From: Takakia lepidozioides
Lineage: Eukaryota > Streptophyta > Takakiopsida > Takakiales > Takakiaceae
Assembly (NCBI GenBank): GCA_030704615.1
Contig: CM060731.1
Location: 84,548,756-84,612,755 of the forward strand
DNA: 64,000 bases
Direction: 5' to 3'
Part shown: one piece after another, positions 1-11,110 of the stretch
Numbering within the stretch: position 1 is the first letter of the stretch
Layout: every line of letters begins with the position of its first letter
The notes under the pieces: model-generated
Database searches by the model: none
Told to the model about the DNA's origin: nothing
Seen by the model: the letters and a program-made list of their open reading frames with translations, nothing else
Position numbers and translations under genes: made by a program

Positions 1-1650
1 CCCAATGAATCTCCTCTTGTGAATAACGGGTTACCATAGATTTGGCAGGTCCACAATTGCATGATGTGAATGCTTACAAATGTGACCCACCCACCAACCT
101 AATGAGGCTTTCACATCTCACACATTAGTCCTCAGCCTCTCTCTGTGCCACTAGGTGTAGTCATACATCATGGAAAACAAACTACTGTGACGGGTCCAGC
201 TGAGATTTGGGGTTGACTTGCTGTTGGGTGCCGCATGCCAGGGCACATCATGCATATGTAATGCCCTGTAGGTTTGCAAGTCAGGAAGTGTCATTTCGGG
301 TTGTAATTATAACCTCCACAAGAATTTTAGCTTGCGCCAACAGTGGCAAACAGAGAGGAAAGTTGAACTCATGAGCAGTCACCTGCTATACAAGACGGGG
401 AAAAAAAGTTGAAATAGAGATATCGAAGAACAGAGGGCCGGGAGAGGGGTTTAAGCTGCCACAATTGTGCAACCAAAAACCATTGAGAGAACTGTTTTCC
501 GAAACTCATGGAGGCTTATTGAAAGCTGAACTTCAGAGTAGCCACTTCGTTTGTTGTGAGCGGTGCAAGACTTAAATCTTTCACAATTTCTCCGTCCAAA
601 TTGTCAAGCACGAGCCCCACGCCCAACTCTGATCTAGTCAAAGCACGCTTGCTTATATCTAGTCCGACTAAGACACACAATCCATCCTAACAAAAGCAAT
701 AAATACAGGTTCATATAAACGGGCGGGAATGTGTTTCATTAGCATAGAACGATAAAGGGAACAAAAAAAAACCAATCTTCTTATTGGGTCACTTCTTGTC
801 CCCATCTACCTTGCAGTTTGGCAAAGCGATCGATACCAGAAGATCCTATCCAGGTCAGTGAAAAGCACACATTGTTCTTTGGATGGAGGGGTTCAGTGAA
901 CCTTCGGGTTGATGGAATCAATCGTGACAGGAGAGGTCAACGGCAAAGCTGACAGATATCTCAGCAAGTGATTTGTGAATCCCTGTAAGACAGCCACAGC
1001 CCGCCTCATGGCTACCGCTCTCCGGTGCATCGTCCGGCTCCTCTGTCTATCCTCTTTCTGCAGGCACGGTGGTCAGAGCCGGGCAGGTACCAAAACCCTG
1101 CCGTCAACAACTGGATATTCCACTCGAAATAAGCACCCCTGCGTGTCGCTTCTCATTGTAAGACAATAGCGTCTTCAATGCGCACGCGTTTGCATGTGGC
1201 GGCCCCTGTAGCAGAGAGGGTAACTGAAGGGTGGGAGCGCCTCTACCGGGCGGGGGGGGGGCGGAGGGTCCGCTGCTTGGTCTACCGCAAGCGGGTCCAT
1301 TGCGGTAGGTCCCAGTCAAGAGAGCCCATTACCTGAATGCGTGTAATGCACATAAAACATTAAATAGTTCCTAGATTTTTAGAAAATAGTGGACAGTGTG
1401 ATGGTTAAGAGCAATGAATATGATATGTAAAGGAGTTTCATTCGGGCCTGTTCATTCTGGAGTGGTACAGGAATTACTGTGGCCCAAGAATTAGAGTGGG
1501 GGGCTTATGTAGTTAAGGCCACGTGTATGAGGGAATGAGATCAAGGGGTCCAAAAAAAGAAAGGAGGAATTGGCCAAATTTAGATAGGGAGTCTTGTAGG
1601 GCTGACATGTGTCCAAGGCCTTCTAAAAGGGTCCAGGGTCGGCGGGCTTC
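1..1650. other. Unassigned non-coding DNA
   Basis: No reading frame here resembles a known family, and the short open frames lack conserved motifs. The only structure seen is a G-tract near 1251-1261. If el1 extends to the left of its methyltransferase gene, this stretch may lie inside el1 or in an insertion within it; nothing in the sequence decides this. Confidence 0.5.
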
Positions 1651-1660
1651 TAGAAGGTCC

Positions 1661-1790
1661 CACCGCCCCTCAGAGGGTATATAAGGGAGGGCCCCCTCAT
1701 ACTACCTACTAACTTACTACTTACTAAATTAGTGAGTAGTGGGCTCGAGGTAGGACCCCCCAAAAAAAACAGCAAACATGAATCTATTAA
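1661..1790 (+). promoter_or_regulatory. TATA-like promoter region, possibly a relic LTR
   Basis: TATATAAG at 1678-1685 lies in GC-rich sequence. It is followed about 25-60 nt downstream by a run of TACTAC/ACTTACT repeats and an imperfect inverted repeat (CTACCT...AGGTAG). This resembles the core promoter and start region of a retrotransposon LTR. No partner LTR or coding frame follows, so the call is tentative. Confidence 0.3.
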
Positions 1791-1929
1791 TTAATAGAAA
1801 CCACAATAAGATGTGTGAAATTTGGCGCTCAATTTCAATCAAGTGATAAAGTTCTAAGTGTTCAAATTTTTGTTAGATGGTAATGTGTGTTATTAATTTT
1901 GTATACTTGCTCTTTCTGAAATTTTCCTA

Positions 1930-2235
1930 AGTCCTTAATCTTCTACGGGTCCGGCTCTTCTACGGCAGCAGACCGTCCTGCAGACTCTGGATTCGACTGT
2001 AGAGTGGACCCTCTCCAGCGGACTCTGGGTCCAGCAGACTCTGCAGAGTGGGTAGACCCTTCAGCGGACCCACTCTGCACTGTAGAGTGGACCTTCCAGC
2101 GGATTGGACTGCAAAGTGGACCCGCTCCAGCTGACTTTGGATCCACCGGACTCTGCACAGTGGATGGACCCTCCAGCAGACTCTACGGAACGGACTAGAC
2201 TGTCTAATGGACCCTCCGGTGGACCCGGTGGATGG
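1930..2235. repeat. Degenerate palindrome array with GACTCTGCAGAGTG-like units
   Basis: About eight imperfect units are built on ACTCTGCAGAGTGG or ACTGTAGAGTGGACC, separated by CCTCCAGCGGACTC-like spacers. Several units are self-complementary around CTGCAG. Because of this, both strands are open here over 60-70 codons with similar, meaningless peptides. The unit differs from the GGYGCC palindromes of the MULE arrays but has the same design: a short palindrome repeated every 30-45 bp. Confidence 0.6.
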
Positions 2236-2239
2236 GCGC

Positions 2240-3705
2240 TCAGCTTATGAGGTGACAATGAGGCAGAGTATTTAGATTACGAAGAACCATCTCTGTAAAA
2301 TCAGGTACAGTTACAGCAGTTCACATTAGTACAGCTGCAAGTGACTTCCCTCAAAATACCATAAATATTTCATAGTATTAGTGCTCTTGGAGTGGTCCTC
2401 CTTGGGTGCTGTCTTTCCGTTTTGAAGTAGGAGCATTCCATCTTAGTTCGTCGTCACTCTATGGCATCATACAAATAGCTTGAGGATTCATGAAAAGTGT
2501 AGGGCCCTCACCTGCACCCGTCCCAAAAAACAACCACAAGCATGCGATGCGGATTAGTGATGTGCGAGGTGAATAGCAGGCCCTCACGCTTGCTATCGTT
2601 GTCCAACATGCACTCCAAAGCCAGTTTGTAAAACAAAGAGTTAGAACCAAGATACACATAAAAGCATACACCTTATATGCTTGAGGAATGACGGTCTGAG
2701 ACATTGTGAGCTTTCTCTTCCAAAACAACAAGCAATCACAAGAGACGTATAAAGGCAGAAAGATCACAATCCGGCCTGCTCGTGTCAAATGAGAGTCTCA
2801 AGCCTTCGCCATCTCTATGTGCGTAGGCCTGTAGAGCTGTTCAATTAATTACTAACGGTGCCACCATTATACTTGCGTGGGTTCGCATTGAAGTAACTTC
2901 ATAGCAAAGTAGTAGGGGGCAGAACTGCCCACCAAATCAGCCTGCCGTTCACATGGACTTGTTTCCAAAAGAAACAAACGGCATAGGATACCATTCAACT
3001 ATCCATATGGGTTCTTTTTTCCAAAAACAGCCCATATGGCCACTAGTCATCCCTGCATTTGTACTCCAACTTCCAAAAAAAATTCTACCAGCCAGCCAAT
3101 GCACTTGGCTTTGTTTCATAAGTACAGCCAATGTATGCCATCGGTAAATTTAGGGTTTTTGTCACATACCTAATAATAGGTAGATTTGTGGAAACCCAGC
3201 TTTGAAAGACCCATAGTTGCTCAATTTTTGCTTTTGTATGTTGAGCTGGTGGAATTTAACCGGGGGATGCTAGAATGTGAGCCCAGTTAGGCTCACGTGA
3301 GCCCAATCCACGTGGCATAAAAATGGAGGAACATGCAGGGTCTATTTCCGCGAAAGAGCACCCATTACCTCGGAAGCACGGGATTTACAACATGAACCCT
3401 GAAACCCCAAACACCAACCGTGAACCAAGAACCCCGAACCCTAACCCTTATCATCCTTATCACCCTACCTCAACCCTATCACTAAACGATGGATGAATGG
3501 AGGGGGATGAATGATTTTGGATGAATGAACGTGCAACTCTGATTCACTTAGAACCATTGTGGAACAGAGATAGTGGATCTAAACCCCATAATCTTCCTGA
3601 CATGTTTAGAAAAGCAAGAGATATATTGCAAAGTGGGGTTTGGAGAGGCAGACTCATGTTGGCAGAAAACAGATCGTCATTAGTAACGTTTAATGCTGTT
3701 TTTTT
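2240..3705. other. Unassigned non-coding DNA
   Basis: No gene was recognised. The stretch contains one clear hairpin (entered separately) and, at about 3390-3450, a degenerate run of AACCCTGAAACCCC and CCGAACCCTAACCC words. These resemble decayed plant telomere-type (CCCTAAA) repeats. Confidence 0.45.
3003..3039. repeat. Inverted repeat CCATATGGG / CCCATATGG
   Basis: CCATATGGG at 3003-3011 is mirrored by CCCATATGG at 3031-3039 around a T-rich/A-rich centre (TTTTTTCCAAAAA). Weaker pairing continues outwards for roughly 30 bp per arm, so similar peptides are encoded on both strands. It could be the core of a small foldback element; no terminal duplication was identified. Confidence 0.5.
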
Positions 3706-3955
3706 AAATTGAAGAGCAGGTGAAAAAATTAGGTAAATGAAGTTTATATATTGAAGAAGGGGTGGGAAAAAGTGGGGTTAATGAGGTAGTTATATTGAGG
3801 TAGAGGTAAAAACATTTCAGGTCAACATAACTTATATAGTGAAGAAGAGGTGAAAAAAACTGAGGTTAACGGTCTTATATTGAAGAAGAGGTGGAATCTT
3901 TATCAGGGTAGTGAGTTTTTCATATTGAAGAAGAGGTGAAAAGAAAGGGAGGGTA
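3706..3955. repeat. Short tandem repeat, unit about 42 bp
   Basis: Six diverged units share the core TTGAAGAAGAGGTG followed by AAAAA and a TGAGGTTAA-like tail. Cores lie near 3710, 3752, 3796, 3838, 3879 and 3926. This is a decayed minisatellite without coding potential. Confidence 0.6.
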
Positions 3956-4327
3956 AGGTGTGCCGTTCTCTTGAACTACCTTATTTACCACATCTCTGTG
4001 TACGTTAATATTTGTCTTCAACAGAGCACGAGTATTCCTCAAATTTTCCAGTGGTGGCACCTACAACAAACTATACCATAGTGGTTTCCTATCGGCTGTG
4101 ATTCCATTTCCGGTGCTTGAGCTCCGTAGAAGTGAATGGGCTCTAGTAGCAAGAGCATTCAATGTATTCTCTTGAGAAGAAGCACCAAAGGTCTCCATTA
4201 CGCGTAAGCACAACCGATAGTCCCCCTCCTCTCTTTATGCATATGTCATGTTCCATGCAGTCAGTACACATAAGCCAGAAAGCAAACTGGATGAAGATGG
4301 ACAATGCAAAGTAAGAACTGTGTCCCT

Positions 4328-5640
4328 TCATGCCAAAATGTCAGAGGATAATGCACATGCCGAGATACTGTCTACACTACCTGAACTACAGCTATCCCCC
4401 GAAACCGCGGCACTATCGTCTATGAAGATCCTGGCTGCCACATGCCTGCTTGTGTTGCGCGAAGTACGACCCATACCTGGTGGAGACAGCATGGTAGATT
4501 GTTCCCGAGCAATGGCCTCTGCGTAGTCGGGGAGGACATAACTTGGAGGTGGGCTGCAGCAAACGCCTGGTCGACATCCGCCAGCCTGCCGCCAAGAGAG
4601 ACCCGACAACATCCTGCCACCGAAAACTCATCCTTCGCATTAGAAATAGAGAATAGAACAGAAGGGGAGAGCAGGCATTCATGAGGTAGCATTGATGCAA
4701 TGAACTTACTCACATGAGAAATCGTCGACGAGGTCCTTGTCGTCTCCCTCGTTCAGATCAACAAGAACAACATGCTCCGGCACTGTGGCAGACGATGTCG
4801 TCCCCTGCAACTCTGCAAAGACGCCACTGAAAATATCCGCATCCCCCTCCATGCCGAAGAAGTGTCGGCCCCCTGCTTTGCAAGCATGGTAGGAAGCGCC
4901 TGTAGGAGGAAAGGATGAAAGTTAGGAACAGAATGGGAAGGAGGAATGGAATGATGCATACAAAATGATGTTAATGGAGAAGTAGTAGAACCTGTGCCCA
5001 CGGTCAAATCTACTATGCGGGACCCCAGATACGAACAAGTCTCAATGATGGTTTGAATGAAAGCTGGACTCTTCTCCCGTGCCCCTCTCCAAGGCGTTCC
5101 ATTCGACTTTCTCAAGCACACGTTTGAATCCACATAGTTGTAGTGCATGTCGTCAACGACTGGATCGAACTTCTCGTTTATGAAAGCTCCCCCACCATGA
5201 AGTGAGAACTCCTTCACAGAGACAGGAGTGGAAGGAGGATGTACCCTGACCAAAGATGGCCTCAAAAAACCGGATCTGCGGGAAACACGATAAGTAAAGG
5301 ATCAATGTCAGCATAACTGCAAGTAAAAGCAAATTCGCGCACTCATAATGTGCAGGTACAAATCTTTATGCCTAGACAACCACCTTACATGGCATCACAC
5401 AAACAGTTTTCTGGGAATGAATTGGACATAGATCCGACATGAAAATTACCTTTTGACCTGAACAGTCTCCCTTCGTCAAGTACAATCTGTTGACATCATT
5501 CCATGTCTTGATAATTCTCATCCCCGAAGCTTTCAGATAGCTTGCCAGTTCTCGACGACATCTCACATTTATGGACTGCATGAGGACCAACACACTTGCA
5601 TCCGACAGGAAGAACTTGCAAAAAGAAAACACCCAACGCC
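4328..5640 (-). pseudogene. el1 methyltransferase-like gene, C-terminal exons (SAM-binding motif I)
   Basis: This is the C-terminal part of a beta-class N4/N6 DNA methyltransferase-like protein, recognised by homology to the el2 gene. Minus-strand exons are about 5640-5450, 5275-4992, 4899-4710 and 4613-4328. Introns end in AG and start GTAATT, GTTCTA and GTAAGT. The third junction rebuilds motif I as DLTVGTG plus ASYHACKAGGRHFFGMEGD, matching LTCGTGASMWAGMLSDRHVFAFEPD-like sequence in el2. PAFIQTIIETC is also shared. The last exon keeps SYVLPDYAEAIA and a serine-rich, acidic tail. A frameshift lies near the start of the second exon (about 5200-5260), and motif IV has been lost upstream. The last two exons are still open, with correct splice phase. 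Confidence 0.7.
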
Positions 5641-5877
5641 AATATCACGAATTCATTCCATGTGGGGCACGAATGGAGGTGACGTTCTTGAGCTTCCTAC
5701 CCTCCTATAATTAGGTCTGGCAAACTGAGAGAACATGAAGACGGACATAGAGGACCTAAGAATCTATATAGAGAAGGAGTTAGAAAATTGAGTGCATCGA
5801 CAAGTAGGTAAGAGGAAGTAATGAGAGGAAGTTGTTGCTTCCCTGCTCCTCAATACCGATGTTGTTTTTGAGTCTGG

Positions 5878-6494
5878 AAATTGAGTGCGTCGACGGACTC
5901 AGATTTAGAAGCACAAGAGAAGAGAAAAGAATGTGAGAGAAGATGGTGACACAGGAGCAACCACTGCTTAGCTGCTATTCATCAATGAGCTCTTTTGTGA
6001 AAAAATTGAATGCGTCAATTTTAAGAGCACTAGGGAAGCGAGAGAGAAGAAAGAGAGCTTCTTTTGAGTCCACATTCTTTGTTGGAGCTCATTTACAGAG
6101 CTCCTTTGTTAGTGAAGAAATTGGGTGCGTTGACGCACTCAGTTCTAGAGAGGGGGGGAGGGGGGGTGAGGAAGGATTTATTTTATTTTATTTTTATTTT
6201 TATTTTATCCCCCCTCCCTAGAATTGAGTGCGTCAACGCACCCAAAACTTCTTTTTTTTCTTTTTTTCTTTTTTTTTTTTTTTGGTGGGGTGGGGGGGGG
6301 GGGGGGGGGCTGGAAAAAGGGTGTGTGTCCAGATCTAAGTGCGTTGACGCACTCAGTTCTGGTGGGCCACAATTAACCCTCTCCCACTTAGCCAAGAAAG
6401 TCTCGAATGTAGTACAGAAATTGGTTGACTTCTGCTTATCCAGGTTTGTGGCTTGGACACCTCCAGAACTGAGTGCGTTGACGCACTCAGTGGA
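5878..6494. repeat. Dispersed palindromes GAGTGCGTTGACGCACTC
   Basis: The palindrome GAGTGCGTYGACGCACTC, usually flanked by GAACT or GAATT and AGTTC, occurs near 5882, 6122, 6222, 6338 and 6471. Degenerate copies lie near 5790 and 6006. Intervening sequence includes a T-rich tract and a long G-tract at 6292-6310. The repeats lie between the two halves of the el1 methyltransferase gene, roughly where el2 has its internal array, but the palindrome sequence is unrelated. Confidence 0.7.
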
Positions 6495-6573
6495 GGGCCT
6501 TAAAACCCAGTTCTGGTCACATTCCTCTTCATTGACCTTGACATTCTTTTCTCTATAGGTACATCAAGAATGC

Positions 6574-7905
6574 ATACTATATTATTAGATAAACCTAAAT
6601 GTACCTTAAATGAATGTTAATGAGAGGGGTGGGAAAAACACTCGCCTTTGCCGCATCCGCAATCTTGTTCTTCTTGTAATGTTTTTCGACAACATGCGGT
6701 CACCGCCTCAGTGGTCAGGTGCCGCCCGGCGGTATCCATTCCCAACACTTAGTGCACCAACACTCAATCCTGTCGGGGGGGGGGGTCAAAGGTGGACGTG
6801 GTTGGACGAGGTGGCCCGCGAGGGGGCAACCCGCGGCGCGCCCGACTCGATCCTGAAGTGTCAACATCCTCCGCATCACCTGAAATTTGGCCCCGGTCCC
6901 TTCTACGATTGTGCCCGGCAGTATGTATTGGATCAGGTGCAATGGGTGCCTCCTCGCCACGAAAAATTGTCGCTTCAGGGCCACAATCGATATGTGGTAC
7001 TACCTCCCCATCCTCAAGGGAGACGGGTCGATGTTTCCTCACCATCCCATCCTAATTGACACACACCACCAACACTTTCATTTCTCAAAAACCGTTGGCA
7101 AAAAAACCCTATGCCTCAGCCTCGGGGCTTTCAAAATTGGTAACCAAAGGCGGAGCATCCCTATGGTGCTAGAGCCCAAGACAATAAATCCTTCCTCTCG
7201 TTCTCTCTCCAGGATGCTCACATTATGGAAAAATTTGTTCAGACCCAACGCTTTGCGATTATCAGATTGAACCACATTTTGGGTATGTGAATCCTAATTA
7301 CACCGTTTATCCTTTTGACCCCAAGACCCACAACCAAACCGCCAATCCAAAACCTGGCACCATTAAGAAAAACAAACACCCTAACCCAGTACCATATGAA
7401 AAAATAAATAAATAAAATAAAAACTAAGAAACCCAAAAGGCCCTAAACCCTAAATCCAAAAAGGCCGGCCGTCGCCTCCGGCGACACCCTGGCGTCGCAT
7501 TGGACGACGAGTTTTTATTTTATTTTTTAACTGGGGGTCGCACCCCACGACGGACAGCCGTCGCGGGGGGCGACGTGTTTTTTTATTTATGGGGCCGGGG
7601 GTCGCAAGAAACGACGGCCAGCCGTCGCAATCTTCATTTTTACATCTAAAAAAAAGGCGGGCGCAGGCGTGCGACGGCCGGGCGTCGCACGTGGGCGCCG
7701 CGCCCTTTTTTTTTCCCCTAAGTGCTTCAAGCATCTCTTTCCCCTCCCATTTTCGTTTGCTCTTTGGGAGAGAGGTAGTTCAGAGAGTGGGGTTTAGGGT
7801 GGAGGAGAAACGCACTTGCTGCTGAGCCCGAGGTGGTCGCAAGGCCCCAAGGAGTTTGCCCCAATGCCGCTCCAATGCCCAAGGTAAGCACCGCCTCCTC
7901 CCTTA
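6574..7905 (-). mobile_element. CACTA 5' fragment, duplicate of 42038-43350
   Basis: About 1.3 kb is collinear with the 5' part of CACTA-A. It starts at CATACTATATTATTAGATA and ends shortly after the shared CCCAAGGTAAGCACCGCC sequence. It includes the first CACTA exon on the minus strand, a CCCTAAACCCTAAA tract and a block of GCGACG/CGTCGC repeats (about 7460-7700). No CACTA terminus is present at either edge, so this is a truncated copy or a transduplicated segment inside el1. It interrupts the el1 methyltransferase gene between its N-terminal and C-terminal parts. Confidence 0.7.
6657..7045 (-). pseudogene. CACTA first exon fragment (MVRKHRPVSLEDGEVVPHI...)
   Basis: On the minus strand an ATG at 7045 opens a frame beginning MVRKHRPVSLEDGEVVPHID that is nearly identical to the frame starting at 42504 in CACTA-A. 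It continues through a Pro/Arg-rich stretch (RGPPRPTTSTFDPP), and the segment ends at a GTGAGTG-like donor near 6640. Its role is unknown; it is the N-terminal exon of the gene upstream of the SET-like exon in CACTA-A. Frames change within the exon, so this copy is broken. Confidence 0.5.
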
Positions 7906-7949
7906 CATTTCCAATTCGAAGTATGGAAATGCCATTACAAGAAAGAAAA

Positions 7950-8045
7950 TGTGGTACCGCATTTCCGTTGCGACCAGAACGGCGGAGTGGGAGCTGCCGG
8001 ACATCAATGCATGGAAACAAAGGAAATGCGGTGCCGCATTTCCGA
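7950..8045. repeat. Two el1-type palindromes next to the gene fragment
   Basis: Two copies of the el1 palindrome (GGAAATGCGGTGCC plus inverse) lie near 7951 and 8020. They are separated from the main array by the N-terminal methyltransferase exons, just right of the CACTA fragment junction at about 7905. Confidence 0.7.
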
Positions 8046-8312
8046 GCTGGGGCATGTACATGTTTCCGTTTATTCAAAGATGGATTTCTTCAACCTCGGG
8101 ACTCTGATATCGCTGACTCTAATATATTCATGTGGACAAACACATTGTACAAATGAGACCACAAATTCTAAACAGTGGGCCAATAACGGCAGTTCATTGA
8201 ATACAATGAAACACAGTACACAGAAGTGAGGGCACGTTGTATTGATCGAACACGGTGTCGCACATTAAGCAAGTCCAAACAAATCTAAGCCCTTCCGCCT
8301 ACTACATGGGCG

Positions 8313-9329
8313 TCACCAAGTCGACGGAACTTCAATAGCCCTCAAAACAAGCTCATTTGTGACGCGGCACCTCCAGGTAAACTGCATTGCAGTCGTTCTG
8401 GTGCCCTTGCTGGAGCTTCCTGCAGTATTCTGAAGTTCTTCCACAACGTTGGAGAATTCTTGCTTCGAACGTTGAGCAGCAGCACCCTCCTCCGCTGACA
8501 GATCAATGACATCGGTCGGTCCCGTTGCCTTCGTTGCAGCAGACACGCCCCCAATATCACCTATCTGGAAATCAAGCAGGAACTGGGCTTCAGCTCGTGG
8601 AACCGGTTTTGCGGGAGACTGCTTCGCCCTCCCTCTGATTGCCTTCTGCTTCTTATTCTTTGCAGGTGAAGGTGTCTGCTGCATTTGAATGTGTACTGCC
8701 CTCTTTTGCTTCATTCTCTTGGGGGGGGGAGGAAACGGCCTGGTCCGGTTCGGAAACCTGTTCAAGCACAGGCTGCTTCTTCTTCATCTTTGCTAGAGAA
8801 GGGGCCGACCACTGCTGGCGATTCTCCATGAGTTTCAAACGTGAGTCTTTCTCTGGTGCTTTGAACTTCAAAGACTTGCATTTCCAAGCCGCGTCCTTGA
8901 AACGCACAGGGCTAAGCCCGCCAGGAAGACCCGTGCTCGAGGATTGGATGGGTATACGTGCTGCAGCTAGCTCCACGGATTCTTCCTGCGGCTCTTTGGA
9001 TTCTTGCGATCCCTCCACCACCTCCACCTTTCGAGTTAGGCATGCAAACATCTTCTGCATTCAAGTGTCCTATCATACAGTCTAAAAATTGCACAATGAA
9101 AAGGAGGGAAGGTTTCGGTGCTCAATCAGCTGCGCGTATACCGATAGCGCGGAGCTCTCACTGGGGGCTAGGTTGCCTGCATTGCCTGCTACTACGCAAT
9201 GACCATCTCCTCCTGAAGACGCATCTGCTTCCTCCCCTTCGGCATTGGCCTTGGTCCGAAGTACAACTTGCGGAGCTTGTGACGACGTCTCTTCTCTGGC
9301 GCAAGAACTTCCTCCCTCTCAGGTTGGAG
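8313..9329 (-). pseudogene. el1 methyltransferase-like gene, N-terminal basic region
   Basis: On the minus strand, the ATG at 9329 opens MLQPEREEVLAPEKRRRHKL then RKLYFGPRP. This parallels the el2 N-terminus at 29046 (RRKLKALYYGRRP), including a following LQ-E-E motif, which identifies the gene. That first frame stops at 9192. Further pieces at 9060-8653 and 8765-8313 encode Lys/Pro/Ser-rich sequence with SPAKNKKQKA and AEAQFLLDFQIGDIGG. The frames overlap and shift, so the gene is not intact. The ParB-like region seen in el2 is missing; the following DNA is occupied by the CACTA fragment and other repeats. Basic, low-complexity composition suggests a nuclear, disordered N-terminal domain, but this is inference. 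Confidence 0.55.
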
Positions 9330-9696
9330 CATGAGAAGAACAGAGACACGGAAAATGGGCGAAGAGTGCAGATGGAAAGGGCGCGAGAGGGGTGAATGAG
9401 CAACCACGACAAAAGAACATAAAACGGCGGGGATGCACCGCTTGGGTTCGAAAGGCTGGGCTGGAAGTGTCTCCTCTTGGACTATGCATCATTAGGAAAT
9501 TCGAATCGTTAAAGGTACGTGTGCAGTCTGCTGGACAAACATCATTATCCAACGGTCAGGCCGCGCCGCCTCCTGCCACTTCAGCCAGCATGAGTGCAGA
9601 CATCAAGATGCGGCCCCACATTCCTACCGTTCGATCTCGCATTACCTTTCACATCTCGATGCAGGATGAAAATGCCAGGGTGGACTCGAGACACAT

Positions 9697-11110
9697 GGAA
9701 ATGCGGTGCCGCATTTCCGTTGGGCCACATGTGCATTTATCATGAAGTAGGATTTAGCACGGGAATGTTGAGGGGCATTCCGTTCGAACTGTTGGAATTT
9801 GTATGCCAGGGACGGAAATACGGCACCGCATTTCCGTCCCAGCGACTGATGAGTTACAGTGAAAACGGAAATGCGGCGCCGCATTTCCGTTCCACTGTTT
9901 CATGACTTTCATCCAGAACGGAATGCGGTGCCGCATTTCCATTCCACTATTGCATGCCTTACATGTTGGACATAAATGCGGCGCCGCATTTGCGTTCTGG
10001 AAATGTGGAGGGTACACCTCGGACGGAAATGCGGCACCGCATTTCCGTTCGACTGTTACATACCTTACTTGTTGGACGGAAATGCGGTGCCGCATTTCCG
10101 TTGCACAGTTACAGGCCTTTCATGCTGGAAAATACAGAGGTACACCTCGGACGGAAATGCGGCACTAGTTGGTCGGAAATGCTGCTCCACATTTCCATCC
10201 AGAAAAGTACAAAGGTACACCGCGGACGGAAATGCGGTGCCGCATTTCCAATCCACAGTCACAGGATTTGCATGTTGGACGGAAATGCGGTGCCGCATTT
10301 CCGTCCAACTGTTACATGTCTTAATAGTTGGTCGGAAATGCTGCTCCACATTTCCATCCAGTAAAGTACAAAGGTACACCACGGACGGAAATGTGGTGCC
10401 GCATTTCCGATCCACAGTCACAGGGTTTACATGTTGGACGGAAATGCGGCGCTGCATTCCCGTTCTGGACGATACAAAGGTAGACTTCAGACGGAAATGC
10501 GGTGCCGCATTCCGTCTAAATGTTACATGCCTTACTTGTAGGACGAAATGTGGCGCATCAGTTCTTGTTGTGCCGGAGTTTTTGTTGTTCTCCATGTGTT
10601 GTTGTCCTTGTCTGCCTGAAGTCTGCAAGGTTTTCAATCAATCTTACGTCCAGTTTACGGTAAACATGTGATTTCTTACTGTCTTACTGTTTCACAATTT
10701 CGAAACATCCGGGACGGAATGCGGCACCGCATTTCCGTCCACTGCAATCGAAAGTAAGAGACCGGAAGGAAATGCGAAACCGCATTTCCGTCCTCTGCAT
10801 TCATTAATAAGAGCCCGGACGGAAATGCGGTACCGCATTCCCGTTCCTGCCTATCGAAGGTGTCCCAGTCGATGGAAATGCGGTGTCGCTTTTATGTTCA
10901 ACGTGTCTTCCTTGTCTCATTCGACCGAAATGTGGTACCGCATTTCCGTTCCACCATGTGCCTGCTGGTACAGTGGACGGAAATGCGGTACCGCATTTCC
11001 GTTCTAGCACTAGTTTGGTTTCCTCGTTGACGAAAATGCGGTGCCGCATTTCCGATCACAATCAGCAAGAGCACGATGTTGAACGGTAATGCGGCACCGC
11101 ATTTCCGTTC
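9697..11110. repeat. el1 central palindrome array
   Basis: About twenty near-perfect 22-bp palindromes are spaced about 50-60 bp apart. Each is half-site GGAAATGCGG joined to its inverse, so the centre reads GGYGCC, GGCACC or GGTACC. They occur near 9699, 9808, 9867, 9920, 9972, 10024, 10078, 10226, 10279, 10385, 10439, 10494, 10713, 10768, 10818, 10874, 10925, 10978, 11033 and 11085. Spacers are partly repeated (GTTACATGCCTTACTTGTTGG, ACAAAGGTACACC). Part of the array (10171-10330 and 10330-10490) is a higher-order duplication of about 160 bp. The array lies exactly between the divergent starts of the methyltransferase-like gene (9329, minus) and the transposase (11500, plus). A role as a two-way regulatory or protein-binding region is inference. 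Confidence 0.85.

Noticed and set aside
3390-3450. True telomere or interstitial telomere array
   Set aside because: Only degenerate CCCTAA-like words occur; there is no run of exact repeats. The CCCTAAACCCTAAA tracts at about 7441 and 42899 are two units long and belong to the CACTA leader.
10065-10637. Long minus-strand open frame (190 codons) with repeated KCGTAFPS-like peptides
   Set aside because: It is read from the palindrome array. Both strands are open with similar peptides because the repeat is self-complementary; no protein feature supports it.
9697-11110. CRISPR-like array (palindromic repeats with 25-40 bp spacers)
   Set aside because: The context is eukaryotic transposon DNA, there is no leader or cas gene, spacers are partly repeated and the repeat is a full palindrome. 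It is a transposon-associated array.
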